The notes beneath the pieces are model-generated. The model had not been told where the DNA came from. It saw nothing but the letters and a program-made list of their open reading frames with translations, and did not search any database. Made by a program: the position numbers and the translations under genes. From NCBI GenBank assembly GCA_951802425.1, contig OX637806.1, forward strand, positions 434,001-498,000: 64,000 nt of DNA, read 5' to 3'. Of the stretch, positions 1 through 11,608 are shown piece after piece. Numbering within the stretch: position 1 is the stretch's first letter; each line of letters begins with the position of its first letter. This DNA is from Clavaria fumosa (lineage: Eukaryota > Basidiomycota > Agaricomycetes > Agaricales > Clavariaceae).

Positions 1-141
1 GTCTCAGGCACCAAGTCCCAGGTCCCAAGTCCCAGGTGTCCATATCAGCACAACAAGCAGATCCCAGGCACAAAATGTGTCCCCTGTGTCACATGCATCA
101 CCAGTATATTCACTTGGGGGAGTGGGCTGTCACAAGTGTGG
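1..141. repeat. Left arm of a 141-bp inverted repeat
   Basis: This stretch is nearly the exact reverse complement of 5977-6118, with a handful of mismatches. It starts at the window edge, so the arm may continue to the left. Its outer part is built of CCCAAGT/CCCAGGT words like the minisatellite at 6119-6425. The two arms bracket about 5.8 kb that contains the family F Gag gene. They could be terminal repeats of a large element or simply a duplicated and inverted minisatellite flank; no target duplication can be tested here. Confidence 0.75.
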
Positions 142-231
142 TGGTGATAGTGGCAATGGAGCAGTGCAGTGCATCTTTCTCCTGTTTTTTCTTCTCACCC
201 TGGTTCTTTTTTGCTCCTGCAACTTCAGTGA

Positions 232-960
232 CTATGACTCCAGCAAATGTGACTGATGGTGGAAACCACAGGCCAGGGAATGCAGGGGGTGCCACAATGA
301 TGGTGATGGGGCCACCTGGTGCTTCCTCTCCTGTTCATTCAGGCTCTGCAGCATGGGCTGGCTGTTTCCCTCTACCCTAGCCTTCAGCCCTTTAGGGGAT
401 GCATCCTGTGGATGTGGTGCGCCAGCAGGATTAAAGGCCATTCTGGCTTCCTGACCTTTTGCACTTTTTTGAGGGTAAGGGGCTTCACCGCTTGAGTCAA
501 TGGAGTCCCCCAGGTGGACAGGGGTATCCCCTACCCTAGCCTTCAGCCCTTTAGGGGGTGCATCCTGCAGACATGGCACGCTGGTGGGATTAAAAGCCAT
601 TCTGGCTTCCCAACCTTTCACACTTTTTCGAGAGTAGGGGGCTTCGCCTGGGACATCAATGGGGTCCCAGTTAGACAGGTGTACCCCCATACCCTAGCCT
701 TTGGCCCTTTAGGGCATGTGTCCTGTGGACATGGCATGCCAGTGGGATTAAAAGCCATTCTGGCTTCCTGACCTTTCGCACTTTTTTGAGGGTAGGGGGC
801 TTCACTGCTCAAGTCAATGGAGTCCCCCAGGCAGATGGGGGTATCCCCTACCCTAGCCTTCAGCCCTTTAGGGGGTGCACCAGTGGGATTAAAAGCCATT
901 CTGGCTTCCCAACCTTTCACAGTCCTTCAAGGGTAGGGGCTTTTGCCTCTGACATTGATG
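232..960 (-). repeat. Tandem 160-bp repeat, coding-like on the minus strand
   Basis: The words CTACCCTAGCCTTCAGCC and CCCTTTAGGG recur at about 371, 531, 691 and 849, a period near 160 bp. On the minus strand each unit reads as about 53 residues containing EARMAFNPTG, PKGLKARVGD and SxEAPYPQKS. The open frames (232-690 and 618-920) lie in two different phases, so an indel has broken a once continuous repeat. I do not recognise a family. The repeat may be part of a structural protein or a minisatellite whose unit happens to stay open. There is no CpG in it. Confidence 0.6.
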
Positions 961-2136
961 GTGTCCCCCAGGCAGCCAGGCATATCCCCCCCCCCACTTT
1001 TTTTCTCTTCGCTTGCTGCCTTCCATCTTTTTGTGTTCAGCAGTCACTCCTGCCCTGCTGGCCCTTCCACCAGCTATCTGTTTCCTGCAACACTTGACAG
1101 CCTACTTGCCCAGTGCTTAAAGTGGCTACCCCTGCCTTGCTTTCCTTGGTGACTTGTCTGTTCACTTCCTGCTCTCCTGCTCTCCTGTGCTCCCACTTGT
1201 GTTCTCCCCTGCACAGGTTGGACTTGAGTTTTTTTCCACCTACTGCTGCCCCCCACCCTGACTTCCCTGACTGCTTGGACTGACCCTTTCTCCTGCTGGT
1301 GGTCTTAATCTCTCTCACTAGGTGTAATCAGTAGTATGGCATGGCAAGGTTTTAGATAACAATATATAATGTGGATCCCCTGGGCTGAGGGGGAATGTAA
1401 GAAGGAACTCATCATAATTTAGTAATTTAACTTTTATGGTGAACTGTGGCTGTACTGATTTCATAAGCAAGCCATTGAATGCTGACACTGCGCATCATTG
1501 AAAACAATGCTATTGAAAAACACAATAACTCCTCTTGCCATGATTGCATCCATAACACATCTTTTATTGCTTATCCTGATCCTTCTCACTTCACTCACAA
1601 TGGCCTAATGATCAGGTGGCATCCTATGCACAGTGCACACAGGGAGTGTCCTAGGCCTCCCTGACTCTCCATCCACTCTAATGGTGACACACTGTGTCCC
1701 ATCTGCCATGTGCACTGTCCCAATGACAGTCCCATACATCACTTCAAACATCCCAAAGAACCAGATGCGAGAGCCATTGGGGTAGGCATTTGGGGTCTCC
1801 ATGGCTGTCTGGTGGTTTTCAGAGTAGTAATACCAAAGGTGGGGTGAATGGTGTAGAGAGAAATGTGTATGTGTCACTCTGATGCACACCAACTATCATG
1901 TGACTGGTCACATGACAACTAAAAACACTGTGTGACCATACAACTACAGTTCTATGCTTACAACTTCATGTATCAGTGTCCACTAGATATATAAGCACTG
2001 AGAGCATAAGTTGTAGTTGTATAGCTCCTCTTATTTTTATTTTATTTTTCATGAATGAAACAGAAACATAGGAAATGAATGCATAAAGTGCAACAACAAA
2101 TAGCATAGGAGGGCAGTACTGATGAAATGTGGAAGA
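961..2136. other. CpG-poor intergenic DNA; possible LTR start at 1396
   Basis: No gene is supported here. A purine-rich run at 1384-1395 is directly followed by TGTAAGAAGG at 1396, the arrangement of a polypurine tract and an LTR start on the plus strand. A TATA-like box lies near 1986. I cannot find the other end of such an LTR, so this remains a suggestion. Minus-strand AATAAA words near 2035-2055 could serve as poly(A) signal for the Gag gene that ends at 2137. Confidence 0.3.
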
Positions 2137-3750
2137 TCACTCTTCCTCAGAAGAGATCCCAAAGTAAAGGTCATCATAAGCTGCCTGTGCTTTGTTCCCT
2201 TCAGGATCATTTCTGATTGCACCAGTCCTAATTAGCCTGATGCCCTTCTTAGCATACTTGCATTCAGGATCCCAGTGTTTACTACTTCCACAGTGTCTGC
2301 AAGGTCTAGCTCCAACAGATTCTGGAGTTCTCTTTGAGACATTCCTGTCATCTTTTGGAAATGGTGGCTCCATTGACTGACCACTAGATCCTATAAGATG
2401 TCTTGTTGCAGACTCCTCTCCATAGGTCCAAGGATGCTGCAGAGATTGATGAGAGTGATCAGCACCTGGATGCTCTCCATCAAGGTCTAGTCTCATCAAA
2501 CCCTCTTCATGGTACTTGATAGCCTTTTGGAACTCTACTAAGGTGCTGTAGAAGTTGGGATTGAGAATATTCACCCAGGATGAGGGAGCTCCATTCATTA
2601 TCTCCATGATAAGCTCTGGGTCTGTCATGTTGTAAACCAGAGTCAAGAGCTCAACCTTCCTGATATAGTATTCACTGGGTGATTCTTGGGGATTCTCAGA
2701 GTCTCTATAGGATGCTTTGTTTGCTCTAGCCTTCTGCTTGTCCAGCCAACTCCTATTCATATAGTATCTTCTAATGGCTTGTCTGAGGGTACCCCAATCT
2801 GCTTCAATCTCTCTTCTCTTCTCAACAGGTAATGACCAATACCAAACTTCAGCAGACTCTGTTAGTTTCTGGAGTACAAGGCTTCCTAGCTGTCTAAAGA
2901 CAGGATAGGATCTCTCAGAGATCTGTGTAACTCTTTTAAGCCATTTAGCTAGGGTGTCTGGGTTTCCATTCCACTCAGGTATGTCAGAAGCTCTGAGCTT
3001 GGGGTCAAACACATAAGCATAAGGGTCTCTGATTGGTGATGGGTTCCTTCCAGGGTCTGGATCAGGTGATCCTCTAGGTTCTGATGGTCCTAGTTGGCCT
3101 CTGGGGTCAGGGGGACCTCCTGGCCAACCCAGCTGTCCTGGTCCTTGCCCTGGTCTTCTTCCTGGTCCTGGATAACTTCCTGGAGGTGTTCCTCTACCAA
3201 AGGGTTGCCTGGGGGGTCCATCTGATGATCCATCACCTGAGCTTTCTTCAGGATTCTCCCCTGGTAATTCATGCCCATGGAATCCTCTCTGGGGTGGTCT
3301 TGGAGGCACTCTTCTTCCTGTACTGGCCCTTGAAGAAGGAACCTGTGGCCTAAGGTACTGCCTTTGAGATTCTCCATAGTGAGTAGTCTTCTTCTTCCCC
3401 TTAGCACCAGACTCAGTCCTAGGTTGTTCTGCTCCTCTATAGAAAATGGATAATGGGGATGGATCTTCCAAGTTTCCTCTAGTGTAAGTGATGAATGGTG
3501 CAGAATGTAGATCTTTGAGTGCAGGAGTGTAGTCTGGGTGGTGGATGGATTGCCTGGTTGTCTGGGGATCTTCTGTGAAACTTGATATGTGGGAAGTTGG
3601 TGGTGGAATAGGATTATGGGTCCTCCTCTCCAAGGTAGCTCCTTCACTAACATCCCTCTCAAAGGGGAGTGCTTCAACCATCCTCTTCCACTCCTTATGA
3701 CCATCTAAGTCCTTCCTAGTCCCTTCTCCACTTCCAACCTTATCCACCAT
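2137..3750 (-). CDS. gag: Family F Gag polyprotein, intact and CpG-free
   Basis: This is a structural capsid-type protein of an LTR retrotransposon. The frame is open from 3864, but that codon is GTG inside the LTR; the first ATG is at 3748-3750, giving 537 residues. A proline/glycine-rich N-terminal half leads into a Gag-type capsid domain (words WNGNPDTLAKWLKR, IMNGAPSSWVN) and a CCHC zinc knuckle, CRHCGSSKHWDPEC (C-x2-C-x4-H-x4-C). The C-terminus is acidic. No protease or polymerase follows; the downstream sequence is AT-rich. The full 1.73-kb frame contains no CpG, so every arginine is AGA or AGG, yet there is no stop or frameshift. It is either a Gag-only (non-autonomous) element or a retained gag gene. 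Confidence 0.85.
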   Translation of the reverse strand: MVDKVGSGEGTRKDLDGHKEWKRMVEALPFERDVSEGATLERRTHNPIPPPTSHISSFTEDPQTTRQSIHHPDYTPALKDLHSAPFITYTRGNLEDPSPLSIFYRGAEQPRTESGAKGKKKTTHYGESQRQYLRPQVPSSRASTGRRVPPRPPQRGFHGHELPGENPEESSGDGSSDGPPRQPFGRGTPPGSYPGPGRRPGQGPGQLGWPGGPPDPRGQLGPSEPRGSPDPDPGRNPSPIRDPYAYVFDPKLRASDIPEWNGNPDTLAKWLKRVTQISERSYPVFRQLGSLVLQKLTESAEVWYWSLPVEKRREIEADWGTLRQAIRRYYMNRSWLDKQKARANKASYRDSENPQESPSEYYIRKVELLTLVYNMTDPELIMEIMNGAPSSWVNILNPNFYSTLVEFQKAIKYHEEGLMRLDLDGEHPGADHSHQSLQHPWTYGEESATRHLIGSSGQSMEPPFPKDDRNVSKRTPESVGARPCRHCGSSKHWDPECKYAKKGIRLIRTGAIRNDPEGNKAQAAYDDLYFGISSEEE

Positions 3751-3843
3751 TGCTAAGAAGCTCTCTGCTTCATCACAGAAGGCACAACCTATAACCTCAT
3801 AGTCATTAGCAGACCAGATCTGGGGGTGGTTAACTGTAATGTT

Positions 3844-4147
3844 TGCATATTTACTCTTATTCACAATAAGAGTAAGGAATTATCCTGTCAATGAGACTTG
3901 TCAGTGATTACCTAGAATCACAGAATCACTCTGGTGACATAAGAGTGATCCTATAGGCAATACAGAGGAGTGTGGTAGGTGATATGCTTTGCCACTGAGA
4001 CACTATTGCTAGTGCTCCTCTTAGAGTACTAATAGAACTGTGCTCCTAGAGGTTCTCATGACTACTAGCCACAATGTTGAATGATTGTAGGCTATGAATT
4101 ACTACATACTCTGCATTCCAACTGTGGGATTACTCCCATCCCTAACA
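3844..4147 (-). mobile_element. LTR of family F, copy 1 (5' LTR of the Gag element)
   Basis: On the minus strand it runs from TGTTAGGGATGG to AAATATGCA and is about 304 bp long. The copy at 37626-37927 differs by three transversions and one 2-bp indel. Neither copy has a CpG. The gag gene follows directly downstream on the same strand, so this is a 5' LTR. It lies against a decayed A-type LTR fragment at 4148-4284. Confidence 0.8.
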
Positions 4148-4284
4148 TCTACTGTCTTTGCAACCTTCCAGGACCAAGTATTCTCAATTGTACTCAACAG
4201 TTGATTGGTCTTAGCAAGTTTACAGGACTGGTCACCAATGAATTGACCTTCAGTACTATTTACAAGATGGGACAGGCCCTAACA
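4148..4284 (+). mobile_element. CpG-decayed tail of an A-type LTR
   Basis: The end GATGGGACAGGCCCTAACA and the words before it match the 3' end of the A LTRs (12940-13072 and 24090-24227). Each CpG of the intact copies is TpG or CpA here. The left part is cut off by the F LTR. Confidence 0.75.
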
Positions 4285-5976
4285 TTGAGTTGACCCATTA
4301 ATAACACACCCTTGCACTGCACCAAAACATCTGGACAAAGAGGTGACTTGGGATGATGATTGCTGTGGATGATGGAGCTCCTACAGGAGGCATTTCAACC
4401 CAACTGAGAAGATCCTTATAATCAGCTGCATAGTGTACCCCACCAAGACCTGGGTTCCTCTAGAATGTCTATGGGTACATAGGCCCCATTGAGGCAGGCA
4501 ACAATCTGGGTCTTGTTGAGTGCCCACAGAGGAACAGTGCTGTGAAATGTGAAAACTGAGCTCAAAGAGGTGGAGTGGTGAAGTGCTCAAATCAGGTATA
4601 GAATGATCAGCTCTTCATAAGCATTTCCACATGAAACCTGCATGCCAAGTCATATTCATAGGTTTGCTGCTAGATTTGTGTGCTGCCCCCTTTCAAGCCA
4701 CTTCATGAGTGTTTGAGGAATAGATTCGGTTTCTGCCAGGTGTTGAACATCCCAAGCCCGCGGAATAATTCCATTCCATTTGCAGGCTTTGATACTCCAG
4801 AGACCAAAGCATTATCTACCACCTCCAGTGAAAGACCTGTACCTGACACAACAAGCTTGACCAGCAATTTGGTGAAGGCCCAAGCTATTTCCCAAATAAG
4901 TGATTGAAATATGTTCAGGTCCCCAGATGACACGAAAGCTCTTGGATATAGTCTTGCAGCCCATTGTGCTTCAATCCAGCAAAATCACAAAGTTTGACCC
5001 ATCCAGATATTTCTGACAAATGATTTCAAGGCACATAACCAGCATGGCAAGGGCCCCTTCTGAAGCATGGACCAGGCAAATCCTGAGGACCCAAAGAAAC
5101 AAATGTAAGGTTTGGAGGCAAGGGTGAATGTAGTTGGACAACTGGAAGAGCAACCAAATGCATTGATGCTTCTCCTGTAAATTTCTCTCAACTTTGATTG
5201 CAAGCTGGAAGAAAAACTCAAAAACCACTATGTGTGCAGCCAGGGCTTTATGGAGGAGCATAGAAACAATACCAAAGTTTACATTATTTGGCTTGGCTCA
5301 TTCCTCAGGATTGAAAAGATTGAGGTTGGGTTCCCATTCATTGTACAAGGTGACTTGGTCCAGGACTACACATAAATCTGTAACCCCAACACCATTGACA
5401 TCTGGGGCTGCAGTGAAGTAGAATCCTCAATATTTCATGAGGCCTTCAAAGATGCACTGGGATTTGCCTGATCTGGACATGTTGCACATAAATCTGGATT
5501 CTGTGGTGAACAGAGTTCAATAAACAAGTGACAAACTCCATATGAATGTGCACCATATCCATTTTTTTTTTCAATTTGACTATCATCGCACACATGGAGG
5601 TCATGAAACAAAAGACTTGGGTTGCCATTCCAATATGTTGGGAGTTGAAGGTTTGTCAACAAGCAGTATGTTGTAATCCAAATCACTGAACACCATTTGG
5701 CAACCACAATGATTGTCACCACAGGCAACAGGACTGAAGGGGACATGCCACATATTTGCAAATGCTAACAATCACCTCACAACAAGTATGAGTCCTGCTT
5801 TTAATTTGGATTTGGACCTTGGAAACTTTCAGGTACTCACTGCTCAGAAGAGGCTCCATCCCAGAAGATAACTTGGGGGTGTGGGCCATCACAAGTACAC
5901 CATCTGTATGCTTGTTATATGTCTGAACTTAGTGGATCTGAGGTTTGTTTTTCATGTCATGAAGGACTTGTTCATG
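4285..5976. other. CpG-poor DNA without a recognisable gene
   Basis: Several short minus-strand frames (for example 4971-5261 and 5435-5761) look weakly protein-like but are broken by stops and match no family I know. A decayed gene on the minus strand is possible. Only a few CpG are left, such as those near 4759. I see no LTR, tRNA or structured RNA. Confidence 0.4.
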
Positions 5977-6118
5977 CCACACTTGTGACAGCCTGCTCCC
6001 CCAAGTGAATATACTGGTGATGCAGGTGACACAGGGGACACATTTTGTGCCTGGGATCTGGTTGTTGTGCCTGATATGGACACCTGGGACTTGGGACCTG
6101 GGACTTGGTGCCTGGGAC
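5977..6118. repeat. Right arm of the 141-bp inverted repeat
   Basis: Reverse complement of 1-141 with few mismatches, including the words AAGTGAATATACTGGTGATG and GGACTTGGGACCTGGGACTT. It merges on the right into a CCCAGGTGTC minisatellite. Confidence 0.75.
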
Positions 6119-6425
6119 CTAAAGTGTGCCAAGTCCAATATTTCAGATTCTAAGTACCAGGTCTCCCAGGTGCCATGCCTCAGGTATCCCAAGTCCCCTG
6201 TAACCCAGGTCCCATATACCCCAGGTCCCAGGTCTTCCAGGTGTCTCAGGTGTCAGGTCTCCCAGGTGCCATGCCTCAGGTGTCCCAAGTCTCCTGTACC
6301 TGAGGTCCCATGTACCCCATGTCCCAGGTGTCTCAGGTGTCTCAGGTTTCAGGTGTCCCAGGTCTCAGGTGTCCCAGGGTCTCAGGCAGGTGTCCCAGGT
6401 TTCTCAGGTCCCAAGTCTTTTAGGT
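6119..6425. repeat. CCCAGGTGTC-type minisatellite
   Basis: Irregular tandem variants of about 10 bp (CCCAGGTGTC, TCTCAGGTGT, CCCAAGTCCC) fill this stretch, with a larger unit containing TCTCCCAGGTGCCATGCCTC seen near 6161 and 6259. The frame across it stays open for 169 codons but is plainly repeat-derived. Confidence 0.75.
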
Positions 6426-7339
6426 GCAACAGTGTTGAGCACTTCCCATCCAGTCTTCCATGCTTACCTGGGACCTGCAGCAAATGGGACTTGGTACACA
6501 ATGATCTGGGATAATCAAGGCCATTGTCAACAAGAGCTGGATCTGACTCCAGTATGTTTGAGGGACCTGGGTCAAGGTTGGCTGAGTGGGAGCAAATCAG
6601 AGATGTGATTGAAGGTAACAACCTAGGGAAGGCTGTTACAAGAGTGGCCCATCAAGCTTCTAGGCTCTCCTTGCATTCTTGAGGGGGTGGCAGTGGTGGC
6701 ACAGCTTCAGTAGGAGGGTCAACACTAGTGTCACAGGTTGTGGGGACAAGGGGGTGTTCATAGTCATCTGTAGGTACAATCCATGAAGATATGACATTGG
6801 TGGTGATGGGCACAATGAGGGGAGGGACCTCCACAACAATAATGGACTGCCCACTCTTCTTGCAGGACAGGCTTGGGTGGCAAGGGGACCTCAAACTGCA
6901 AGTGTGAGGTGTGGCAGTTGATCCAAAGCTCAGCTAAAATTGGGGAGGCCCAGAGGATTCAGCATTGTTGCCCAAAGCTGAGGTCATGTATCTCATGCCA
7001 GAGGGCATGGCTGATTACTACTGGATGACTTTCTATAAGGATTAAGAGAAATTTCAACAACTTGTAAAGCAGAGTTACAAATTAAGAGACACAATTTAGA
7101 GCACTTGCACCAACCTTAACAATCCAACATTGCTCAAAAATGGACAACCCAGCTGTCCTGTTGTATATCATGGCCAACCAGCAAGACAAGACCACTGTCA
7201 CCTGTGCTGCCCTCTGCACAATCCTCATATTTGGTGCAGAAACAGCCTCCCAGTCCAGAGCAGCTTGTTGGAACCCCTCTTGTCTCTATCTTTGCTATTC
7301 GCAGCTACTACCTAATCTGTGTATTTCTACTCCATGGCA
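6426..7339. other. CpG-poor DNA, nothing recognised
   Basis: No domain, LTR or repeat boundary is visible. CpG depletion ends rather sharply near 7340, where a CpG-rich block begins. Confidence 0.4.
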
Positions 7340-10300
7340 GCAACTCTACCAGAGCATGGACAACAGGTGTCATGTCTGTGCCACTCCCTTCTGGTCTGGA
7401 CCGGAAACACGATCCCCGGTCCCGGACTTTCTATCTCTGGCCCCGACTGCCAACCTCCGATCCCCGGATCCAACCTCCGACCTCCGGTCTCCAGACCCGG
7501 ACCTCCGAACTCCCACTCTGGTGCCTCAGCATCTGAGGGTACCTGCCCCACATCCGGGGATAGTTCCCCAAGAGGCTGTCCCGATCCCAATCCCGATTCT
7601 CGATCCCGATCTCCGATTCCCGAATCTGACTTCCTGACAGTCATGAACCAATGTCCGTGGTTACTCCACCAGCAACGAACTCTGAGCGTGGAAACCGGAC
7701 AATCTGCGCAATTGCTAGGCTGCGTAGTCACCATCCTGACGGTAGCAGTATCTGACTCTGGGATCAGGAAACTGATCCCTGTTGTTATCCCGTTGTTCCA
7801 TAGTAAGTCCTGCGATGTATCTCCGGGCCATTCTTCGTAACTACCGTCAAAACTCCGGGTTGCTGGAAACGCCCCAGACTCGTAGTATACTGTATATACC
7901 TACCTACTTCGTAGAGTATTCTGCAGTCCGGATACCGCCCTCATACACCCTCATATACCCATGTACACCCCTCCCGTATACCCCCGAACTCCCCCACACC
8001 TCCGTCCCCCCATCCCTCGTATATCTCCGCACCTCCGTACTCCTGTCTGACTCCCCATCTCCTGTCCCTCCGTCTATCTCCGCACCTCCGTCCTTTCCGC
8101 CCACCACCTTGTAATTTGTATCATGTCTAATCTGACCCCTGCCCTCTGCCTCCTACGTCAGTTGTGCTAAGTCCTGACCAAGTCCCAACCAAGTCCCGAC
8201 CAAGTCCCGACCAACTCCTGACCAACTCCTGACTTCCACCCGACACCCGGAATCTGTCCCAACAGCCCACACCATCCATCCGACCTCTGGAAATCATCCC
8301 CGAACTCCGGAACTCCGTATCCCTCCTCCTCCCTGGCCCCCGTCTCCTCTACTTAGTCACTTGTTAAACCCGAACTCCATCCGAACTCCGTCTCCACCCT
8401 CCCATCCGTCCCTCACCTCGAATATGATGAAGTCCATCCTGGACATCTCGCCCGAGCACTGGACCCGAAGTCCTGAATCCCGTAACTCTGAAATATGGGA
8501 CACCCAGGACTCAGTAAGGGCGTCATTTCAATACATTCGCCAAAGTCCCACCTGAACCCCGAAGTCCAACTCCGGAGTTCTGGACCCCCCGGACCCGAAC
8601 TCCGAACTCTGACTGGACTTCACCCCGACCCTCTGAGCACGCACGTAACAGTGTATCCAGACTCCCGCTTTCTAGTCCTGAAAAATTCCTTCACCTGACA
8701 CAGTTGACCTCCAACTCCCTTAGTGGACAAAGGCTGACACCCCATTTCCACAACTCCAAGTGAATCGTCAATTCCCGACATCACTATCCTGACCAGCCAA
8801 GAATACTCACTGCCCCGCTAAAACTCGCTGATGCAATCCATGCCACTACAAAGTCCACCAGACCAAGTCCCAGCATAATCACAAGTTAGGGAACCCGAAC
8901 CCCTTCAATGGATCCGACCTCCGAGAAACTCCGAAATTCCGAAAAATTCTCAAGTCAATATTTTTTGACTTATGAGCTCTGCTTCAGCACATTTGCGATT
9001 TCCGCCCTGTCTGATCTTTTGTCAATAACCTCTGCCCATCTCTGTGTAGTTCAGTCTCCGTAGTCCCCAAACTCCGACTGACCCCGGACATCGCACTTGT
9101 GCATCCGGAAAACACCAGTATTGCTGATTCGCAAATTCCGGTGGTGGGACGGATTTCGGATTTGGGGTCGGATATTACGTGTGTCGGAATCCTGTGTCTG
9201 TAAGGACTTGAGTGACAAAGAAATTAGTCAACTCCTTGGGTGGCTGTGTCTCGCATTGGGATAATGATCCCTGGCTTGCAACCGGGTTCGGATGGTTTGG
9301 TGAAATATGTACGGAGGTTGATTTCCGTGATTTCTCCGGAGTCGGATGTTGCGCAGGAGTCTGTAGACCTAAACCGGAGGACTTGATCTCCACAGTTCAT
9401 GCAGGAATTGCAGAACTTTGCAGATGGCCGGGCCACGCATAATCCCGGTGGGTCGGATTTCCGGGTAAGTCCGAGTTGACCGGCTTTCGGGTGGTCGTGT
9501 CGAGACTGTAGGACTTGTAGGACATTTGGAAACTAAGTCCGGGTGTCCAGTCAGAGGGGTCTGAGATAAAGTCTGGACAGTCAGATTTCGCTTGTGCGGG
9601 GCCTACAAGTTTGCGTCTAGCGGTCAGGTTTTGCTCATGTGAGTGTTCGGGTTTCGGGTCGGGTTTCAGAGTTTACGAGGTACAATGCCCGGAGGAGGAT
9701 TTCAAGTGGTTTTGCCAAAGGTGTGGGTTGGAAATTGCTTCAAAGCCTAGAATGGCATAGCCACTCTCCCCCTCTTAGGGCAGAGGTCCCATCGATTCGG
9801 AGTTTCGGATTTTGGTTTCGGATTCCAGAGCGGGATCGGATTACCAGGTTGGGGGCAGAATAGGGTTGGAAAAGAACTCCGGTTGCCGGACTCAACACAG
9901 TCAAAGTCCGAGTAGTTCCTGCCTGTTCGGGTTTCTTGTAGTCAGTGAATGCCTAAGCTGGAATAACAAATCCTTCGAGGCACAAAGACTGAGGATTTTG
10001 AACAACTGTCAGGAGTTCCTCGTGAGTAGTTTGACTATGCCGGAATAGAAAGTCCGGGAGTGGAGTACGACCGGAAATGATTTTCCAGATGTGGAGATCG
10101 CGGAAAATTGTGGCAATCATCGGAGATGACAGTCGCCAAGGTGGAAAGCATAGTAAGCATTGAAACTTTCAACGTCTCATATGCTCGAGACATTTTGCGG
10201 AGAGTTTCTGGGTGAGGGATATCGCCTAGTTCATAATAGCTGTACCACGGAGTCGGAGAATCGGATTTGCGGAGAATAATTCTCCGGACAGGGTTTGCGC

Positions 10301-11482
10301 AGCTTCGGAGTAAGTACTTTCCTTAGCCTTGCAGGGCTTCAGGCCAGTCCTGGGTGACAAAACTGTTTCCTAGGACCATGGCGGCCTTCTGGGTGGGGTC
10401 GGGTGTCTGGGGTATTCAACTTCCTTGGTTTCGGAAGGAGTTTCCCCAGGGTGCGCGTAAGTGCGCGGGATTGGAGGTGTTGGAGATCGGTCAGAGGAAG
10501 TTCGGATTTGGCGGGGTGTCGGAATGTTGAAATGCTGAAATGGCACTAGTCGGGTGGAAAGGCATGAGCCAATCAAGGGACCGTGAGTGGGTCCGAGGCG
10601 CGGGTTTTCCATAAGTTGCTTCTATGATGCGGACGAATGGAAGGCAAGCCGGAGATCGATTGCCATAAAAGATCTTTGCGCTTCCGGGGACGCCTTAAGG
10701 AATTCCGGGTGTTGCGGAATTGGTTTGCGGTTTCCGGGTGGTTCGGATTAACAACCCAGGAGTTCTTCGCCGAAGCGGAGACAACCATCTAGGGGGGACA
10801 GATACTCCATATGTGGAGTTAAGCGGATGGGTGGTGGATAAACCGGATTCAGAGGTAATGGGATCTCGGAAAGACTCGGAGTTCCGGGCAGGAGCAGGAA
10901 TTGATTGTGCCATATTGCGGTCTCTTTTCCTGCTTCCAGTATTGACCTTGCGGTCGATCGGAGCCGATGTGTCAGTCAACACTTGACTTGGTGGGCACGT
11001 CGGTGGGGTTGCGGACTTCCGGAATTATGTCGGAGAGGTCTGCAGGTTCCGGGGGATGGAACCGGACGGAGGTTTCGTCCCGGGACTAAGTCCGGAACAA
11101 AAAGATTTTGATCTCCGAAGTTCGGTGATCACGAAGTGGGTTACTGCATTTTTGAGGAATAAATGTCCGGTGCAGCAATCCGGAGTTTGGGAGTTTTGAG
11201 TTCCCGGTTTCGGATAATGCGACTTTCCTTTGTGTCCAGTAGTCCGGAAATTGGCACTGTCTCTGACCCAATGAACCAACGGGTTCTGGCGGGTGAGTCA
11301 GTAATATCCTGGGACTGCGGAGGAGGTTGAGTCGATCGGAGTGACGAGGAGATCTTGGGAAATGATTCCTGAGGTCGGGGAGTAGGTTGGAGATGGGATC
11401 GGATTTTGACGGATGTAAAACAATCCATCGGGAGTTGCTGGGATTTGATGGGGCAGAGTCGGAGAGGTTGGATTTGGTCAGG
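7340..11482. other. CpG-rich block with strand-composition switch, no known gene
   Basis: From about 7380 to 9050 the plus strand is rich in C and in CTCCGA/CCGGAC words, with a pyrimidine-rich low-complexity run at 7930-8110. From about 9120 to 11482 it is instead rich in G and in TTCGGA/CCGGAG words. Frames such as 11086-11541 (minus) are open because of composition and have no domain I know. The block resembles the word usage of element B but is not a copy of it. It ends at 11483 where element A sequence starts. It may be one or two retroelements of an unrecognised family lying head to head. Confidence 0.4.
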
Positions 11483-11608
11483 AGGAGACCATGATGGTTG
11501 AACTTAGAGGAAAATTTCGGGTGTCGTGACCTGATCAACAAACATCGCGCTGACTAACAGTCACATGACCTCCACTCTCATGGGGCTCGAGGCTTGAGGG
11601 GGGGGTAA
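11483..11608 (+). mobile_element. 3' end of an upstream A-type internal region
   Basis: This matches 22651-22778, the stretch directly before the 3' LTR of element A, including the polypurine tract and the first four codons of the antisense gene. So the LTR at 11609 is preceded by the tail of another A-type internal region. An LTR-internal-LTR tandem sharing the middle LTR, or a truncated neighbour, would give this. No target duplication of A can therefore be read on this side. Confidence 0.75.

Noticed and set aside
3751..3864. Start of the F Gag at GTG 3864
   Set aside because: This codon lies inside the LTR and is not ATG. An in-frame TAA stands shortly upstream; the first ATG is at 3748-3750.
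7319..7840. 173-codon frame and its overlapping neighbours in the CpG-rich block
   Set aside because: Three frames and the reverse strand are open over the same low-complexity CTCCGA repeats; there is no domain or consistent codon bias.
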